From NCBI GenBank assembly GCA_014529385.2, contig CM043959.1, forward strand, positions 88,333,529 through 88,397,528: a stretch of DNA of 64,000 bases, in the 5' to 3' direction. Shown here one piece after another: positions 10,292 to 20,800 of this stretch. The translations under genes were made by a program, and so were the position numbers. This DNA is from Adiantum capillus-veneris. Lineage: Eukaryota > Streptophyta > Polypodiopsida > Polypodiales > Pteridaceae. The notes beneath the pieces are model-generated. The model was not told the origin of the DNA and made no database searches. It saw only the letters and a program-made list of their open reading frames with translations. Positions within the stretch are counted from its first letter, which is position 1, and each line of letters starts with the position of its first letter.

Positions 10292-13200
10292 ATGGGAGCA
10301 CCTGATGGTGGTTCAGCTAGCATGATTTCATCCAGTAGCAAGCCTAGGAGCTCCACAACATTGGGCATAAAGTCTGAAACTATCGGCGAAAAAAGCATTG
10401 GTACATATCAGCTCTGTCTCTTCAATTGTAGAAATGTTCTTTTCAATGTTTGTTTACTATGTCAAATGTGGTTTTCAGCAAGATCTTCCTGGAGGATTCA
10501 ATACCCTAAGCAAACTCCATTTTGCTACACACGAGAGGAGTTGCATGAGGAGTATGGCTTAAGCTTGGAGGGCAAGCTCTACCAGCACCTTAGTGAGGTT
10601 GATGTCATAGATCAGGATTGGTTGTCGGTCTTCATGAAGAAAAGGGAGAAGGGCTCTAAAATCTTTCTGCATATGATGCGACCTGAGTTTGTAGACGAAT
10701 GCAGGTTACTGTTTCACAAACTCTACCAAAGCATGCCAGCCAACAAAGAGATCACACACAAGTTTGCAACGTTGTTTGTGTACGAGCGATGCCCAACTGC
10801 TCGACAAGATCCTGCAGGTCGAAAGGTTGCATGGGCTACTTTTGGTGAACAGGTTTTGGACCATTGCAAGAAGCTTACGGGTGGCATTGACAAGAAAGTA
10901 AAGATTTGGCTAGAGAATAATGAGGGGACATCACTTCAGCCCCTTCGTCTTGACAATGTCAGGGCAAGTCGTAAAAGTGGGAAAAATTCTCTCTTATCTG
11001 GCAGCACTTCTCTAGTTAGTGCCTCCTTTATAAGCCAGCAAGTAAAAGCACAGGTGGAGCAGATTCTAGATGCAAAAAGGGATGCATTAAAGGTTTTGAA
11101 CACAACATTGGATAATGTGAGAGTAGAGCTACAAGACAGGAACCAAAATATGTGGAAGATACAAGGGACATCTTCAGCTGCGGCAGTGCTTCAAGGGCAA
11201 TCGCAAGAGCTCCAGATATTGTGGTCCAGCATGAAGGGAGTTGTCGATACTGACCCTGATTTTTTGGTGATTGAAGGCAAGATGGCTGCTCTAACTAGTG
11301 CACTCACAGCTCTTGGGGCCGATGCAAGCAGCTCGAACATAAGAGATGAGGTGGATCGTCTCCAGGTATGTGTCGACCAAGTCAAGGTAGGATTTTTGTT
11401 TATGTGGTAATGCCCTAGGCACTTGACATGGTACTCTCTTCTATTTAGGTGGTTTTGTTTGCCATGCCAGTTATTTCTATTTATGTGGTAATGCCCTAGG
11501 TACTTGACATGGTACTCTTTTCTATTTAGATGGTTGTTTTTGTCATGCCAGTTATTTTTGTTATGGTGCTAAGTGCCCAACATACCTGACATGGTAGTTT
11601 TTTCTATTGTGGGATTCTATCATGGTAATAGTGCCCAAGGTACTTGGCATGGTAGTTTCTTTTTACATTCTTTTTGTTACGGTGACATTGACCAAGGACT
11701 TTTCCATGGTGGTTTTTTTTGCTACGAGTATTTGTTTTTTTCATGGAAGTTTGTCTATTATTGTGGTACTTGTCATGGTAGTTTTTTTCTACCATGACAG
11801 GTGCAAGGGTCATGGCTATTTTTCCAGGTATCATGTAATGGCCAAAATGCCTGTCATGGTACTTCGTTTAATCATGGTGGTGTTTTTTTCATGGCAGTAT
11901 TTCCTGCTATGGTACTTTTCTTTTGCTATTGTTGTAGTGCTCAAGGTACTTTTCTACTATCCATGGTATATGTCATTACCTTAGAGGTTTTTTGGAAAGC
12001 CATCTCTGTTATGGTGGCAGTGCCCAAGGTACTTTTTCATGGTTTTTTTTGCTATGGTTGATTGTTTCTTTAAGGAAGTTTGTTGCTATTGTGGTTGTGC
12101 CCAAGGTACTTGTAAAGGTAGTTTTTTCTATTAAGGTGGTTGTACGGTCATTGCTTATTAGTGTGTAGTGTCCAAGAAACTTGTCATTGTACTTTGTTTT
12201 TGGTCATGGTGGCTTGTTTATCATGATAGTCTTTCCTGTTATGGTAGTAGCTTTTGCCTTGATGATTTTAAAGGAATGGCAGTTTTTTGTTATGGTGGTT
12301 GTGTCCAAGGTACTTTTCTACTTGCCATCGTATTTTTAATTGCCTTGGCGGTTTTCTGGAGTGTCCAAAGTACTTTTTAATGGTAGTTTTTTCTGTTAAA
12401 GGTTTACTTGCATGGTACTTTGTGTTGTAATTGTGGTTCTCATATCTAACCTGTGGGCCTTTTGTTCTTCATTTGTCATGCAGAAAGAAGTGACTGACTT
12501 GGAAGCATCAGCGAGTACGTGTGTGCAACATATCAACTTTTGTGAGAGCATGTTGGAGCAGGTGAAGGCTGGTGACACAATGTTACTGCTTCCGACAGCT
12601 GGCCAGCACTTGCGCCACTTGCAGGCTACACTCTCTGTTCCAGGACTATGTGTTGCATGTGTTCTTGCATTCATGGCTTCCCATGTGGTTTGTGTATACA
12701 CGCTAGCATGTGGTCATGCATACCATGCTCTGTGTTTTGCTGCTTGGCTTGGATCAGAGACGGTATGTGCGGACGCCTCTTGCAAGAGTAGTATTCCAGA
12801 TTCACTTAAATCAATGCTCCTGCATACAAGTAGGTTACCGTTGCTTCCAATCTCATATAAATCCAAGAACAGTTCAGGTTGCCTTCAAGTATCTGCTGAT
12901 TGCGCAAGCGTGAACTTCACTGATGTGCTTACAGGTTCTGGCCATATTCCTTGTGTGGCACCGATACAGGATGATTTGCCAAAGGTTGTGCTACAAGCTA
13001 CTCCTGAAGCCCATAGTGTGTACTCCAGTGAGGACACTCCAGCTGTGAAGGTAGACCCCCCTGCAAGCACAGCAGCAGTTGAGCCACAACCAAGCAAAAG
13101 CAGTCCAAAGGAAGATGCAACGGTTGACGATGCGGAGGCAATAGCGCAAGAGGGAGTGGATGCAGTGCAACGCATGGTAGCTGGTGATGAGAATCCAGAT

Positions 13201-13538
13201 TCTCCCATCTTTCTGAGTGACATGGTGAAGGTGTCAAAGAAGCGCAAGAAAAACAGTGATGGTAAGTGGTAATGGTATTGGACTTGTCAACTTCTATGCA
13301 ATGTCTGCATGGGGCTGATGTGTTGTTTTATGACATAGGTGGATCTTCCAAAAAGAATAGACCTTCAGAGTCCACACGTTCAAAGCACCATGCTCATCAT
13401 GCAGATGGAGATATGGGAGAGAGGGAAGCACCCAGATCACCTCCTGCCGTGAAGAAGACTCCCAGAAAGAGTACTCCCCTCCGCAATCCTTCTAGTGTTT
13501 CCCACCCCCCCAAGCCTCAAGTTTGCAAGAAATTGTGA
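10292..13538 (+). CDS. Coiled-coil and RING-like zinc-finger protein, spliced, about 657 aa
   Basis: I read four exons: 10292-10400, 10479-11365, 12484-13261 and 13339-13538. All have GT-AG borders and consistent phases (phase 1 after exon 1, phase 0 after exon 2, phase 1 after exon 3). The first intron is 78 bp with no stop, so it could also be retained as coding. The N-terminal 30 residues are Ser-rich. An unrecognised globular region follows (residues about 45-185, with WRIQYPKQTP and FATLFVYERCP), then a long heptad-rich coiled coil to about residue 375. A RING-like cluster comes next at about 387-430 (CVAC, CGHAYHALCFAAWL, CADASC), followed by an acidic/Ser region and a Lys/Arg-rich tail (VSKKRKKN), which could be a nuclear signal. 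Unlike its neighbours it has no internal stop. I do not recognise the family. It lies convergent to the transposase gene and may be an accessory gene of the same element. Confidence 0.6.
11400..12420. repeat. Degenerate minisatellite in intron 2 (GGTACTT-rich)
   Basis: The 1.1-kb intron is filled with imperfect units of roughly 70-100 bp. They are built from phrases such as GTGCCCAAGGTACTT, CATGGTAGTTTTTTCTA and GCTATGGTAGT. At least a dozen GGTACTT or TGGTAGTT variants occur on the plus strand. The short reading frames seen here are products of the repeat and not genes. Confidence 0.82.
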
Positions 13539-13739
13539 CTCTTCAATTGTAATACAAGAATCTGTGATTCTTGATTTTGAATGCAAAAGAAACTTTTTTG
13601 TCGGCCTCTATGTTTTTGTCGCTTTTATGTTTCATAAGCACAATGTCTATGTTTTTGTCGGCCTCTATGATTTTGTCGCTTTTATGTCAAATATTGCCTC
13701 GTGTTTATTTTTCAATGTTGAATGTTGTCTTTTACAGAG

Positions 13740-14528
13740 TTTCCAAAGGAAAAGGGGACCCGCAAGCTGCCCGTAGAGGAAATCATCATCATCACAGATC
13801 CCCCAAAAGTACATTCCCCCAGCTATCTCCTCCTTGCCATATGATGATCCAACCCGATCAGCCCTCATATTAGATCTTAATGGTGTACTTTGTCTTACAT
13901 GTACACCTAATAAGCATGACCCTTCGTCTGTCCCCGATATTGAAGCTACATCATATGTCAAGCATGAGGAGGCAGATGGCAGGTACCTGTTTGTTCCGAA
14001 AGATGCACAGGATTTTATTGCATGGGCTGTGACATGGGCAAATGTCTACATATGGAGCAGTGCAATGCTCAGCAGAGTGGGCTCAAGAATTCGAAGATGT
14101 TTTCCCCAGGTTCACAGTTATATTAGTGGATGGGCTGGACAGCAATTATGTGATGTGGATAGTTACTGTTTTGGTGGTGGAAGGCCAGCATTTTTCAAGG
14201 TATTGCAGAATTTTTTGGCGAAGCTGCAGCGGTATGATACCAGCAATGTCCTTTTAATTGACAACAGTTCCTATAAATGTCATTATAATCCTTGTGGTAC
14301 TTACATCATAGTGCCTGGTATTGAGCACCCTCCAGCCAATACTTGTCAAAAGATCTAAAGGCTTGGCTAGAAGGGTGGCAGCATGCTACAGATCTTCGTG
14401 CCTTGGCGGACACATTCGGCAACCAAAACCTACTAATGATGACTAGTATGTATTCACATCAATTGCAAAAGGGTTTGAAAAGACATCGTATGATGCGTAC
14501 TTATGTGGGTCACAGCTCATGCCCATAG
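13740..14528 (+). pseudogene. FCP1/NIF-type HAD phosphatase-like module, two frameshifts
   Basis: A possible exon starts at 13740 after TTTTACAGAG and reads KGTRKLPVEEIIIITDPPKV. A one-base shift near 13825-13833 leads into the FCP1-like domain. HAD motif I is LILDLNGVLC: the nucleophile Asp is kept, but the second Asp of DxD is Asn. Motif II is WSSA and the motif IV region is VLLIDNSSYKCHYNP. A second shift near 14340 leads to the usual FCP1 C-terminal helices (SKDLKAWLEGWQHATDLRAL). FCP1-like enzymes dephosphorylate proteins, classically the RNA polymerase II tail. It could be an extra 3' part of the coiled-coil/RING gene, joined by a splice from about 13526, or a separate captured gene. 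The shifts argue for a pseudogene unless there are unrecognised introns. Confidence 0.62.
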
Positions 14529-14879
14529 AGTGCAAGCGACGATGCTGTCCCTTGATTTTTTTTAGGATGACAGATCCTCTATGTACCTTTTGTAACTAAA
14601 CTAAACCCGTGCCAGAACCTTGTATATTTATATGCTACTTTCCATGTGGAAACCAATTTTTTCGCTTCATTTTGATTGCCATTATAACTCATGTAATGAC
14701 TTGATGTCAAATTATTGAAGATGTAATATATTCCAACTGGTTAGATGCGTTGTCTTTGTGTCCCAGCATTGAAGTGTTATTTTTTTTATTCAAGTAGTTT
14801 AAGACTGTTTAAGTGTCCAAGCATTGAAGTGTTATTTTTCTGATTCTGTTATTGTTTCCCAATTTAAAACAATTACAAT
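14529..14879. other. Intergenic or 3' UTR sequence
   Basis: AT-rich stretch after the FCP1-like module. A 25-bp phrase about a CATTGAAGTGTTATTTTT string occurs twice (14769 and 14824). No gene is seen. Confidence 0.45.
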
Positions 14880-15490
14880 GTAAGGTACTTTGGGTTGGCA
14901 TACCAAAACTTAATAGATTGTTGTGTACAAAAATCACCAAGGGACTACCTATAAGGTACTTTGGACTGGCATACAACAACCTTTACAAGTCCTTGTTTCC
15001 TACATAGTTTAATACAGTTTCCACCTGTGAACTACTTGTAAGGTACTTTTGGTTGTCATACCTGTAAAGAACCTATAAGGTACTTTAGGATGGCATACAA
15101 CTTTTACAAGTCCTTGTTTCCTACATACTTTAAGATAGTTTCCACCTGTGAACTACCTGTAAGGTACTTTTGGTTGTCAGACCTATAAAGAACCTATAAG
15201 GTACTTTGGGCTGGCATATAACAACTTTTACAAGTCCTTGTTTCCTACATAGTTTAATACAGTTTCCACCTATGAACTACCTGTAAGGTACTTTTGGTTG
15301 TCAGACCTATAAAGAACCTATAAGGTACTTTGGGATGGCATACAAAAGGTTTTACAAGTGCTTGTTACTTACATATCTTAACATACAGGTACCACTTGAG
15401 GACTACCTTAAAGGTACTTTGGGCTGTTAGATAAACTTTTAGAAGTGCTTGTGAACTACCTGTAAGGTACTTCAGGCTGATAGACAGATA
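14880..15490. repeat. Tandem array, about 121-124-bp units, GGTACTTT core
   Basis: Five or so units are marked by ACAAGTCCTTG or its variants at 14985, 15106, 15230 and 15354 (spacings 121, 124, 124). Each unit carries two AAGGTACTTT blocks, one followed by GG(G/A)(A/C)TGGCATA and the other by TGGTTGTCA. The array fills the gap between the convergent gene ends. A more degenerate tail runs to about 15670. Confidence 0.88.
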
Positions 15491-15681
15491 CTTTGTGTTC
15501 CAGAATTGAAATGCTATTTTTGTTACTCAAGTAGACAAAAGAGTTTACAAGTACTTGTTTGGACTAGCCTGCAAGAGGTTTTGAAACCTATGAAAGGCTC
15601 TTATAAAAACCACCTGTGGAATAGTTTCATGGTACTTTGAAGCTAATTACCGGTACTTCTACAAGTTACTTGGGCAACAAC

Positions 15682-17588
15682 CTATATCACTATTGGCATA
15701 CTGTTGTACACATTTTCGTATACTTCTGCAGCGAGTTTGAACTTATGTGGCTCTCCTTCTAAGGGTTCCAAGGGTATCTTAATCGATCTAACCAAGTGTG
15801 ATGCAAGAAGCACTTTTGGTTGACTAGCAGGCATGTAATAGATATGCTCGGCACCTTCCACTAGCTCGTAATAGTACCCCTCAACCAAATAGCTCCCTGT
15901 AGAAAGTATGTTTCCCCAGGAATCACTCAAGGCTCTTGTTGTTTTGTACTTCTCCTGTGAGCACCTCAAAAGGTAGAAGTCAGCTCCATCTTCATTGGCA
16001 TTGGTGGCAAAGGCATCACCGATGCATAGAGCATCACTAATTGCATCATGATGCCCACCATACATTGGCAGATCTAATCCTTCGTCATCGCTAAAATATT
16101 CACTTTCTACATTGTCACCATCCAATGCCTCAAGGGTTAGATACTCCCAGTACTCAACATGTGTGCTGTTCAAGCATCGCCTCCAATGCTGGGACATACA
16201 AAATTCACAAAAACAAGCGAGAATTCTGGAATGGAGTGCACACTTGTCACTCTTGGAGTATCCATTGACACAGTGTATTGATCGTGAGCCTTCAACTCGC
16301 TTGCAATTCCACTTCTTCTCCCTTGGAACCTCAGTTGCTTGGACCTCCCAAAAAATCCTATTCACCCCTGTGTGACCACTTTCATCATTAAATTTATGCT
16401 TCAAGCACACTTCATGTGCCATGCATCAGCCTTTAACTGCTCATGTGTTAAAGCCCTCTTAACAACTGTCCCTGCCCCATCATGCTCCCCTTTGTCGTGG
16501 CCCGAGGCAAAGAAACTCCACAGCATTTCAATGCCAGTCAAACCATAGTACCTAAAACAATGACCCACCTTCAATGCTGGGCAGAAACAAATTTTTGGAA
16601 ACTTTTCATCAGAGGTGGAATAAAACCTGGCGTACCTTGACACGAAGAAGAACGGTCTAGATGACTTGAATTGAGCAGCACATCCATCTGACCACACCCA
16701 GTGCCTCTTCAAGAAGTTGAATCCCTGATTTTGAAGCCAAACACTATGCAGTTGCAAGCAATGTTGCACAAAGAGCGTGTCATGATCTTTGTCATCAGAA
16801 ATGTAAAAATGTGTATATTTTAACACCTGGTCTTTCTCGTCTCGAATGTATGTAATGTGCACCAAGATGGGGACTTGTGAAGAGTACCAATGCATTGACT
16901 GGATTTCATTTTGCTCCTTAAATGAGTAATTTTCCGCAAAGTCAATAACAGAGACCACTACATCTCTAGGAAACCTATGAATGCAATCTTTGAAGTGCTG
17001 AGATTGCCACCGGGCAATAAAATTGTGTCGGATGTAAGTGGTCAGATGCTTTTGAAGAAAAGTTGTGAAATCCTTGCATCCCATTTCCTTCATCAAAAGA
17101 TCCTTGCGCTTCTTGCCTTGAGAATGGGTTGAGGCAACGTCTTCAAACACCTTAACAGAAATTTGGGCTGCACTTTCAAGTGTTTCGTTTGGACAAAGCA
17201 ATAATCTCTTCGACCCACATTGAGGACATTCTCCCTTCAAGAAAGTCAACTTATGAAATGCGGAGTCCATTGATTTTTCACATAACACACTTTCAGTCAA
17301 TGTGCTTACACTAGTGTATGTGTACATGGCAGCTTCACACTTACTTGGAGCCTCTTTTGGCAAGCATATAGCACACATGCAACCACACCCATCGTCGTGC
17401 ATGCCTGTCTTACTTTGTCTCATGTGGTTGAATGCTTCCTTGAGATATATCATCTGAATATGGGCAATACAGCAGCACGTGTAACGGTCCTTCAACTTAC
17501 AAACAAACCAAGGTTTCAATCCCTCGAAACATCTGAGTGAGATCCTGATGTGTGGATATTGCATTTGGAACCTCATGTAAAGCTCACC
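15682..17588 (-). pseudogene. DDE transposase, catalytic and C-terminal part (Sola-like, tentative)
   Basis: The exon opens at 17588 after a TTGCACAG acceptor. It reads LKPWFVCKLKDRYTCCC, a Cys-rich region (CGCMCAIC, CPQCGSKRLLLCP), then three acidic blocks: VVVSVIDFAENY (Asp near 16943), VWSDGCAAQFKSS (Asp near 16688) and GHDKGEHDGAGTVVKRAL (Asp near 16481). The order and spacing fit a cut-and-paste DDE/D transposase. The last block resembles the HGKGxxDGxGGxxKR signature common in uncharacterised animal and plant transposases, which I associate with Sola-type elements from memory. A frame change near 16410-16425 moves into the C-terminal part, which has Cys/His pairs (CALHSRILACFCEFC), a DFYLLRC block and WGNILSTGSYLVEGYYYEL, ending at 15682. 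Transposase nature is likely; superfamily name unverified. Confidence 0.72.
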
Positions 17589-17639
17589 CTGTGCAAGAAA
17601 AAATAAAACCCATCAAAGGCTCAGACTTTTTTCAAAGTA

Positions 17640-18381
17640 AAACCCATCAAAGTCAAAGCTCTGTGAGGTATTCAATGATTTTTTCTACCTCCAAAGTACC
17701 TAGAGCACCTCTTTACTATCATGGTACTTCCATGACTACCTTTGAAATGAAATCTATGGTAATTTCAAGACTACCGTTGTGAGGTATTTTAGACTCTTTC
17801 AGAGATCCAGAGTACCTAAAGATCCTCTTTACTGTCATGGTACTTCCATGACTACCTTTGAAAGGAACTCTATTAACTTTTTCTACCTCCAAAGTACCTA
17901 GAGAACCCATTTAAACTCACATGGTACTTTCAAGACTACCTTTGCGAGGTATTCTAGAATCTTTCAAAGATCCAGAGTACCTAAAGAGCCTTTATACTAT
18001 CATGGTACTTCCATGACTACCTTTGAAAGGAACTATCTGACTTTTCTCTGCCTCCAAAGTTCCTAGAGAACCTCTTCACTCTCATGGTAAATAACTACCT
18101 TTGAAAATAACTCTATGGTAATTTCAAGACTACCTTTGCGAGGTATTCTAGACTCTTTCAAAGGTCCAGAGTACTTAAAGAGCCTCTTTACTGTCATGGT
18201 ACTTCCATGACTACCTTTGAAAGGAACTTTATGAACTTTTTCTACCTCCAAAGTACCTAGAGGACCCATTTAGACTTGCATGGTACTACCTTTGCGAGGT
18301 ATTCTAGACTCTTTCAAAGATCTAGAGTACCTAAAGAGCCTTTTATACTATCATGGTACTTTCATGACTACCTTTGAAAGG
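17640..18381. repeat. Tandem array, about 80-bp units, in the transposase intron
   Basis: The phrase CATGG-TACTT or a close variant recurs at 17720, 17836, 17920, 18001, 18082, 18195, 18279 and 18352 (spacings 73-116, mostly 81-84). Units alternate between two types, ending in CTACCTTTGAAAGGAACTCTAT or in CTACCTTTGCGAGGTATTCTAG. Each also carries AAAGTACCTAGAG or GAGTACCTAAAGAG. The array resumes after the Copia at 22134-22190. It shares the GGTACTT/AAGTACC core with the arrays at 11.4-12.4 and 14.9-15.5 kb. Confidence 0.9.
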
Positions 18382-18572
18382 TGTTGGGGTTAAGGCCTAT
18401 GTGCCTTGACCGGTCGCCCAGGTCATGGGCGCCCGCCCACTGTTACCCTATACTTATAGTGAGTATACTGTATAGGGGGAGCTGCCACTTCACAATCTCC
18501 CCACCCACATCGTGTGTGTCTCCTTCTCTCTCTCTCTCACTCTCCGTCTGTGGTGCTCCCCGATCCCCTTCA
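18382..18572 (+). repeat. 5' LTR of Copia-Y
   Basis: 191 bp, TGTTGGGG to CCTTCA, with a CTATACTTATAGTGAGTATACTG inverted element near 18450-18470 and a short CT run near 18525-18540. It carries an extra GCCC relative to the 3' LTR. Confidence 0.95.
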
Positions 18573-20209
18573 ATTGGTATCAGAGCTATGGTGACAGCGG
18601 AGAGCACGACGGCTTTGAGAACTTCGAGGCGATAGCTCGCTCTCTCTCGACGGTAGAGAGATTAAGAAAGCAGAAGACTTGCTGTGAGAATGCAATGGGA
18701 GCTTCTGAGCTCAGTTGAGAATGATGTATGCTCTTGTGGAAGCTCAGAAAGGAGTGGAAGATTGTGTGTAAGTGAGGGTGCTGCCCTAAAACTGTGTGCA
18801 CAGCAGCACAGTTTTCGGATTCGTTTTTCTCCTTGTAGAATGCAGATCTGAGAATTCTATCCACCATGCCCATTCATTTCGACGTGGTCTACAACTTTGC
18901 AGAAGAAACTTTTTGCAAATTCCTCACCGTTTTGCTGATATTCAGCTCAGACTGACTGTATAAAGAAATTCCAGATTTTTTGTTGTCGCATTGTGTGCGA
19001 GTTTGATGCACTTTTGGAAGCACAGGAGATGCTTGAAGTTGAGTGCATAAATTCTGAGGTGAAGATGCAATTGCAGCTTGTGTTAAGCTTGTGGTTTGAG
19101 GGTTTTTTGGTAGACTTGGGCAACGAAGTACGGAGGCGTTTACACACCATCGAGGCAGTCTCTTGAGAGACGCAGGTTTTTGGAGCACAGAGGTGGAGCC
19201 TCTTTCACTGGTTTTCACAGGATACTTTGGCAGTGATTTTGTGCTTGGATTCATGGTCTTTGCGGATGGTTTGCATATGGTTATGGCACATGATTGATGC
19301 CCATTATATATGCATTTTGGCGAGCACTTTCAAGTGCCGGTAAGCTCTCTTGAGAGCATTGTTTTCGCATTGATCAAGTTTCCGGATTGCAAATCTTTTG
19401 GCGTTTGCTTATGCGCAGTCACTCCGTTGATGTACGTTGAGTGCGGATTGCCATTGTATGTGAAAATGTGGAACCATAACACTACTCATTGGCATTGAGT
19501 AGTGTTATGGTTTATGGTAGAGATTGTACTTGAGTTTTTTGCTCGGTTTTCAAGGGAAATTCTGTCGGATTTTTCCCAGATTCTCGCCATAGTTTGTGAT
19601 CGAGTGTTTACTCTCACTTTGACAGGTTTTGTCAGTTTGGACACAGTTTTGTGTTTTTGTATCCACTCTCGCAAGAGTGAGGAGTTGTGTATCTTTCTTT
19701 GCTTGAGACAGTGGTTTGCTCTCGGGTGGGAGAGTCTTGTGATCTCGAGCATTGTTTGCCATAGTTTTGCAGAGCTTATGCATGTATGTTGAGTGTAGTT
19801 TGATGCGCATTGATTGCTCATTGTATTGAGCTTGCAGAACAATGGTTATTTTGTGTTGACAGCCATTGTGCGTCGAAACTCTGGCGAAATTTTCCCAGGA
19901 GTTTTATGCGTATCATTTATGTGATCTAGGTAGAGATTGCGGGTTGCACTCAGCATTTGCGTGCGGTGTTCTCTGCAGGTGGGAGATTTGTGCGTGTGTA
20001 TGCATCGATACCGCACAGTGTGGGCTTGGTGATTAGCTCACAGATTACAGTGTGATACTAGAGCATGCGAGGCTTGTATTGACATTGTGGGAGCTCTATT
20101 TTGGAGTGTGTCTCACAGGTTTTACATTGTGTTTCTGGCCATATTGGTAGACAGTTTCCAGGTGTTGTTGGTGAGGTGGTTTTGCTTTCTAGTTTGCTAC
20201 ATTGTGCTC
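18573..20209 (+). other. Long untranslated leader of Copia-Y
   Basis: It begins with the primer-binding site (TGGTATCAGAGC, 18576-18587). The 1.6 kb to the gag start has no convincing protein. Frames here are short and unlike Copia proteins. Leaders of this length are unusual for a Copia element and could hold packaging signals or captured host sequence. A perfect hairpin lies at 19472-19512. Confidence 0.6.
19472..19512. repeat. Perfect 17-bp inverted repeat with 7-nt loop
   Basis: AACCATAACACTACTCA (19472-19488), loop TTGGCAT, then the exact reverse complement (19496-19512). It could form a stable RNA hairpin in the element's genomic RNA leader or a cruciform in DNA. Confidence 0.95.
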
Positions 20210-20800
20210 ATGGCAGAGACAGGTGATCGATCAGATTGTGACCTCTCACAGATGCGCATGTTTGATGGGTCAGACTTTGCGGCATGGAGAGAGTGTATGC
20301 TTGACGCATTGACATAGCGAGGGTTGCATCGAACATTGAGTGGTGATGTAGGTAGACCTTCAAACATGTCTGACGATTAGTGGCAGGAGCTAGAGGAGAT
20401 GGCACTATCTACGCTCTCTTTGCACCTTGCGGAATCTGTATATGCTCTTGTTATGTATGAGACTACTTCGAGAGCACTTTGGCACAGATTACATGATATG
20501 TATGATAGATCTGAGTCATCACGGACTCGTGTGAGACATGTACATTCACGAGCACGCCGACAGGTGACATGTTGATATTGTGGTCATTCTAGACACGTTA
20601 GACGGCGTTGTTTTCGTCGTATGCGACATCGTAGGAGACATGGCAGTCTCAGAGATGTATGTAGTGATGCCATGGACTCAATTGCTTTGACAGTTGAGGC
20701 ACATGTAGTGTCGGAGTATACTAGTGACGGGGATGTCACTTTTACCTCGAGCTATGCACGAGATGCTATACATGTGGATAGTGCACTCCCTTCGCAGTAG
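20210..20800 (+). pseudogene. Copia-Y gag with zinc knuckle, several stops
   Basis: The translation from ATG 20210 reads MAETGDRSDCDLSQMRMFDG, then FAAWRECMLDALT, the N-terminal pattern of Copia gag (substrate: its own RNA, particle assembly). Stops occur after residue 35 and later. The zinc knuckle near 20570-20612 has all four ligands at CX2CX4HX4C spacing, but the residue between the two N-terminal Cys is a TGA where Trp is common. An Arg-rich stretch follows. Another stop lies at 20798-20800, just before the protease-like ORF. Confidence 0.82.

Noticed and set aside
10068-10398. Arg-Glu and Ser-Leu repeat proteins on both strands
   Set aside because: They are translations of the CT/GA microsatellite with no codon signal; the same happens at 23186-23386 and 63475-63534.
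11573-12380. Cys/Phe/Tyr-rich frames that look like membrane proteins
   Set aside because: They lie inside a minisatellite intron and change with each repeat unit; the hydrophobic look comes from T-rich units.
14880-18381. CRISPR-like array
   Set aside because: The units are contiguous degenerate minisatellites without unique spacers, in a plant nuclear setting with introns.
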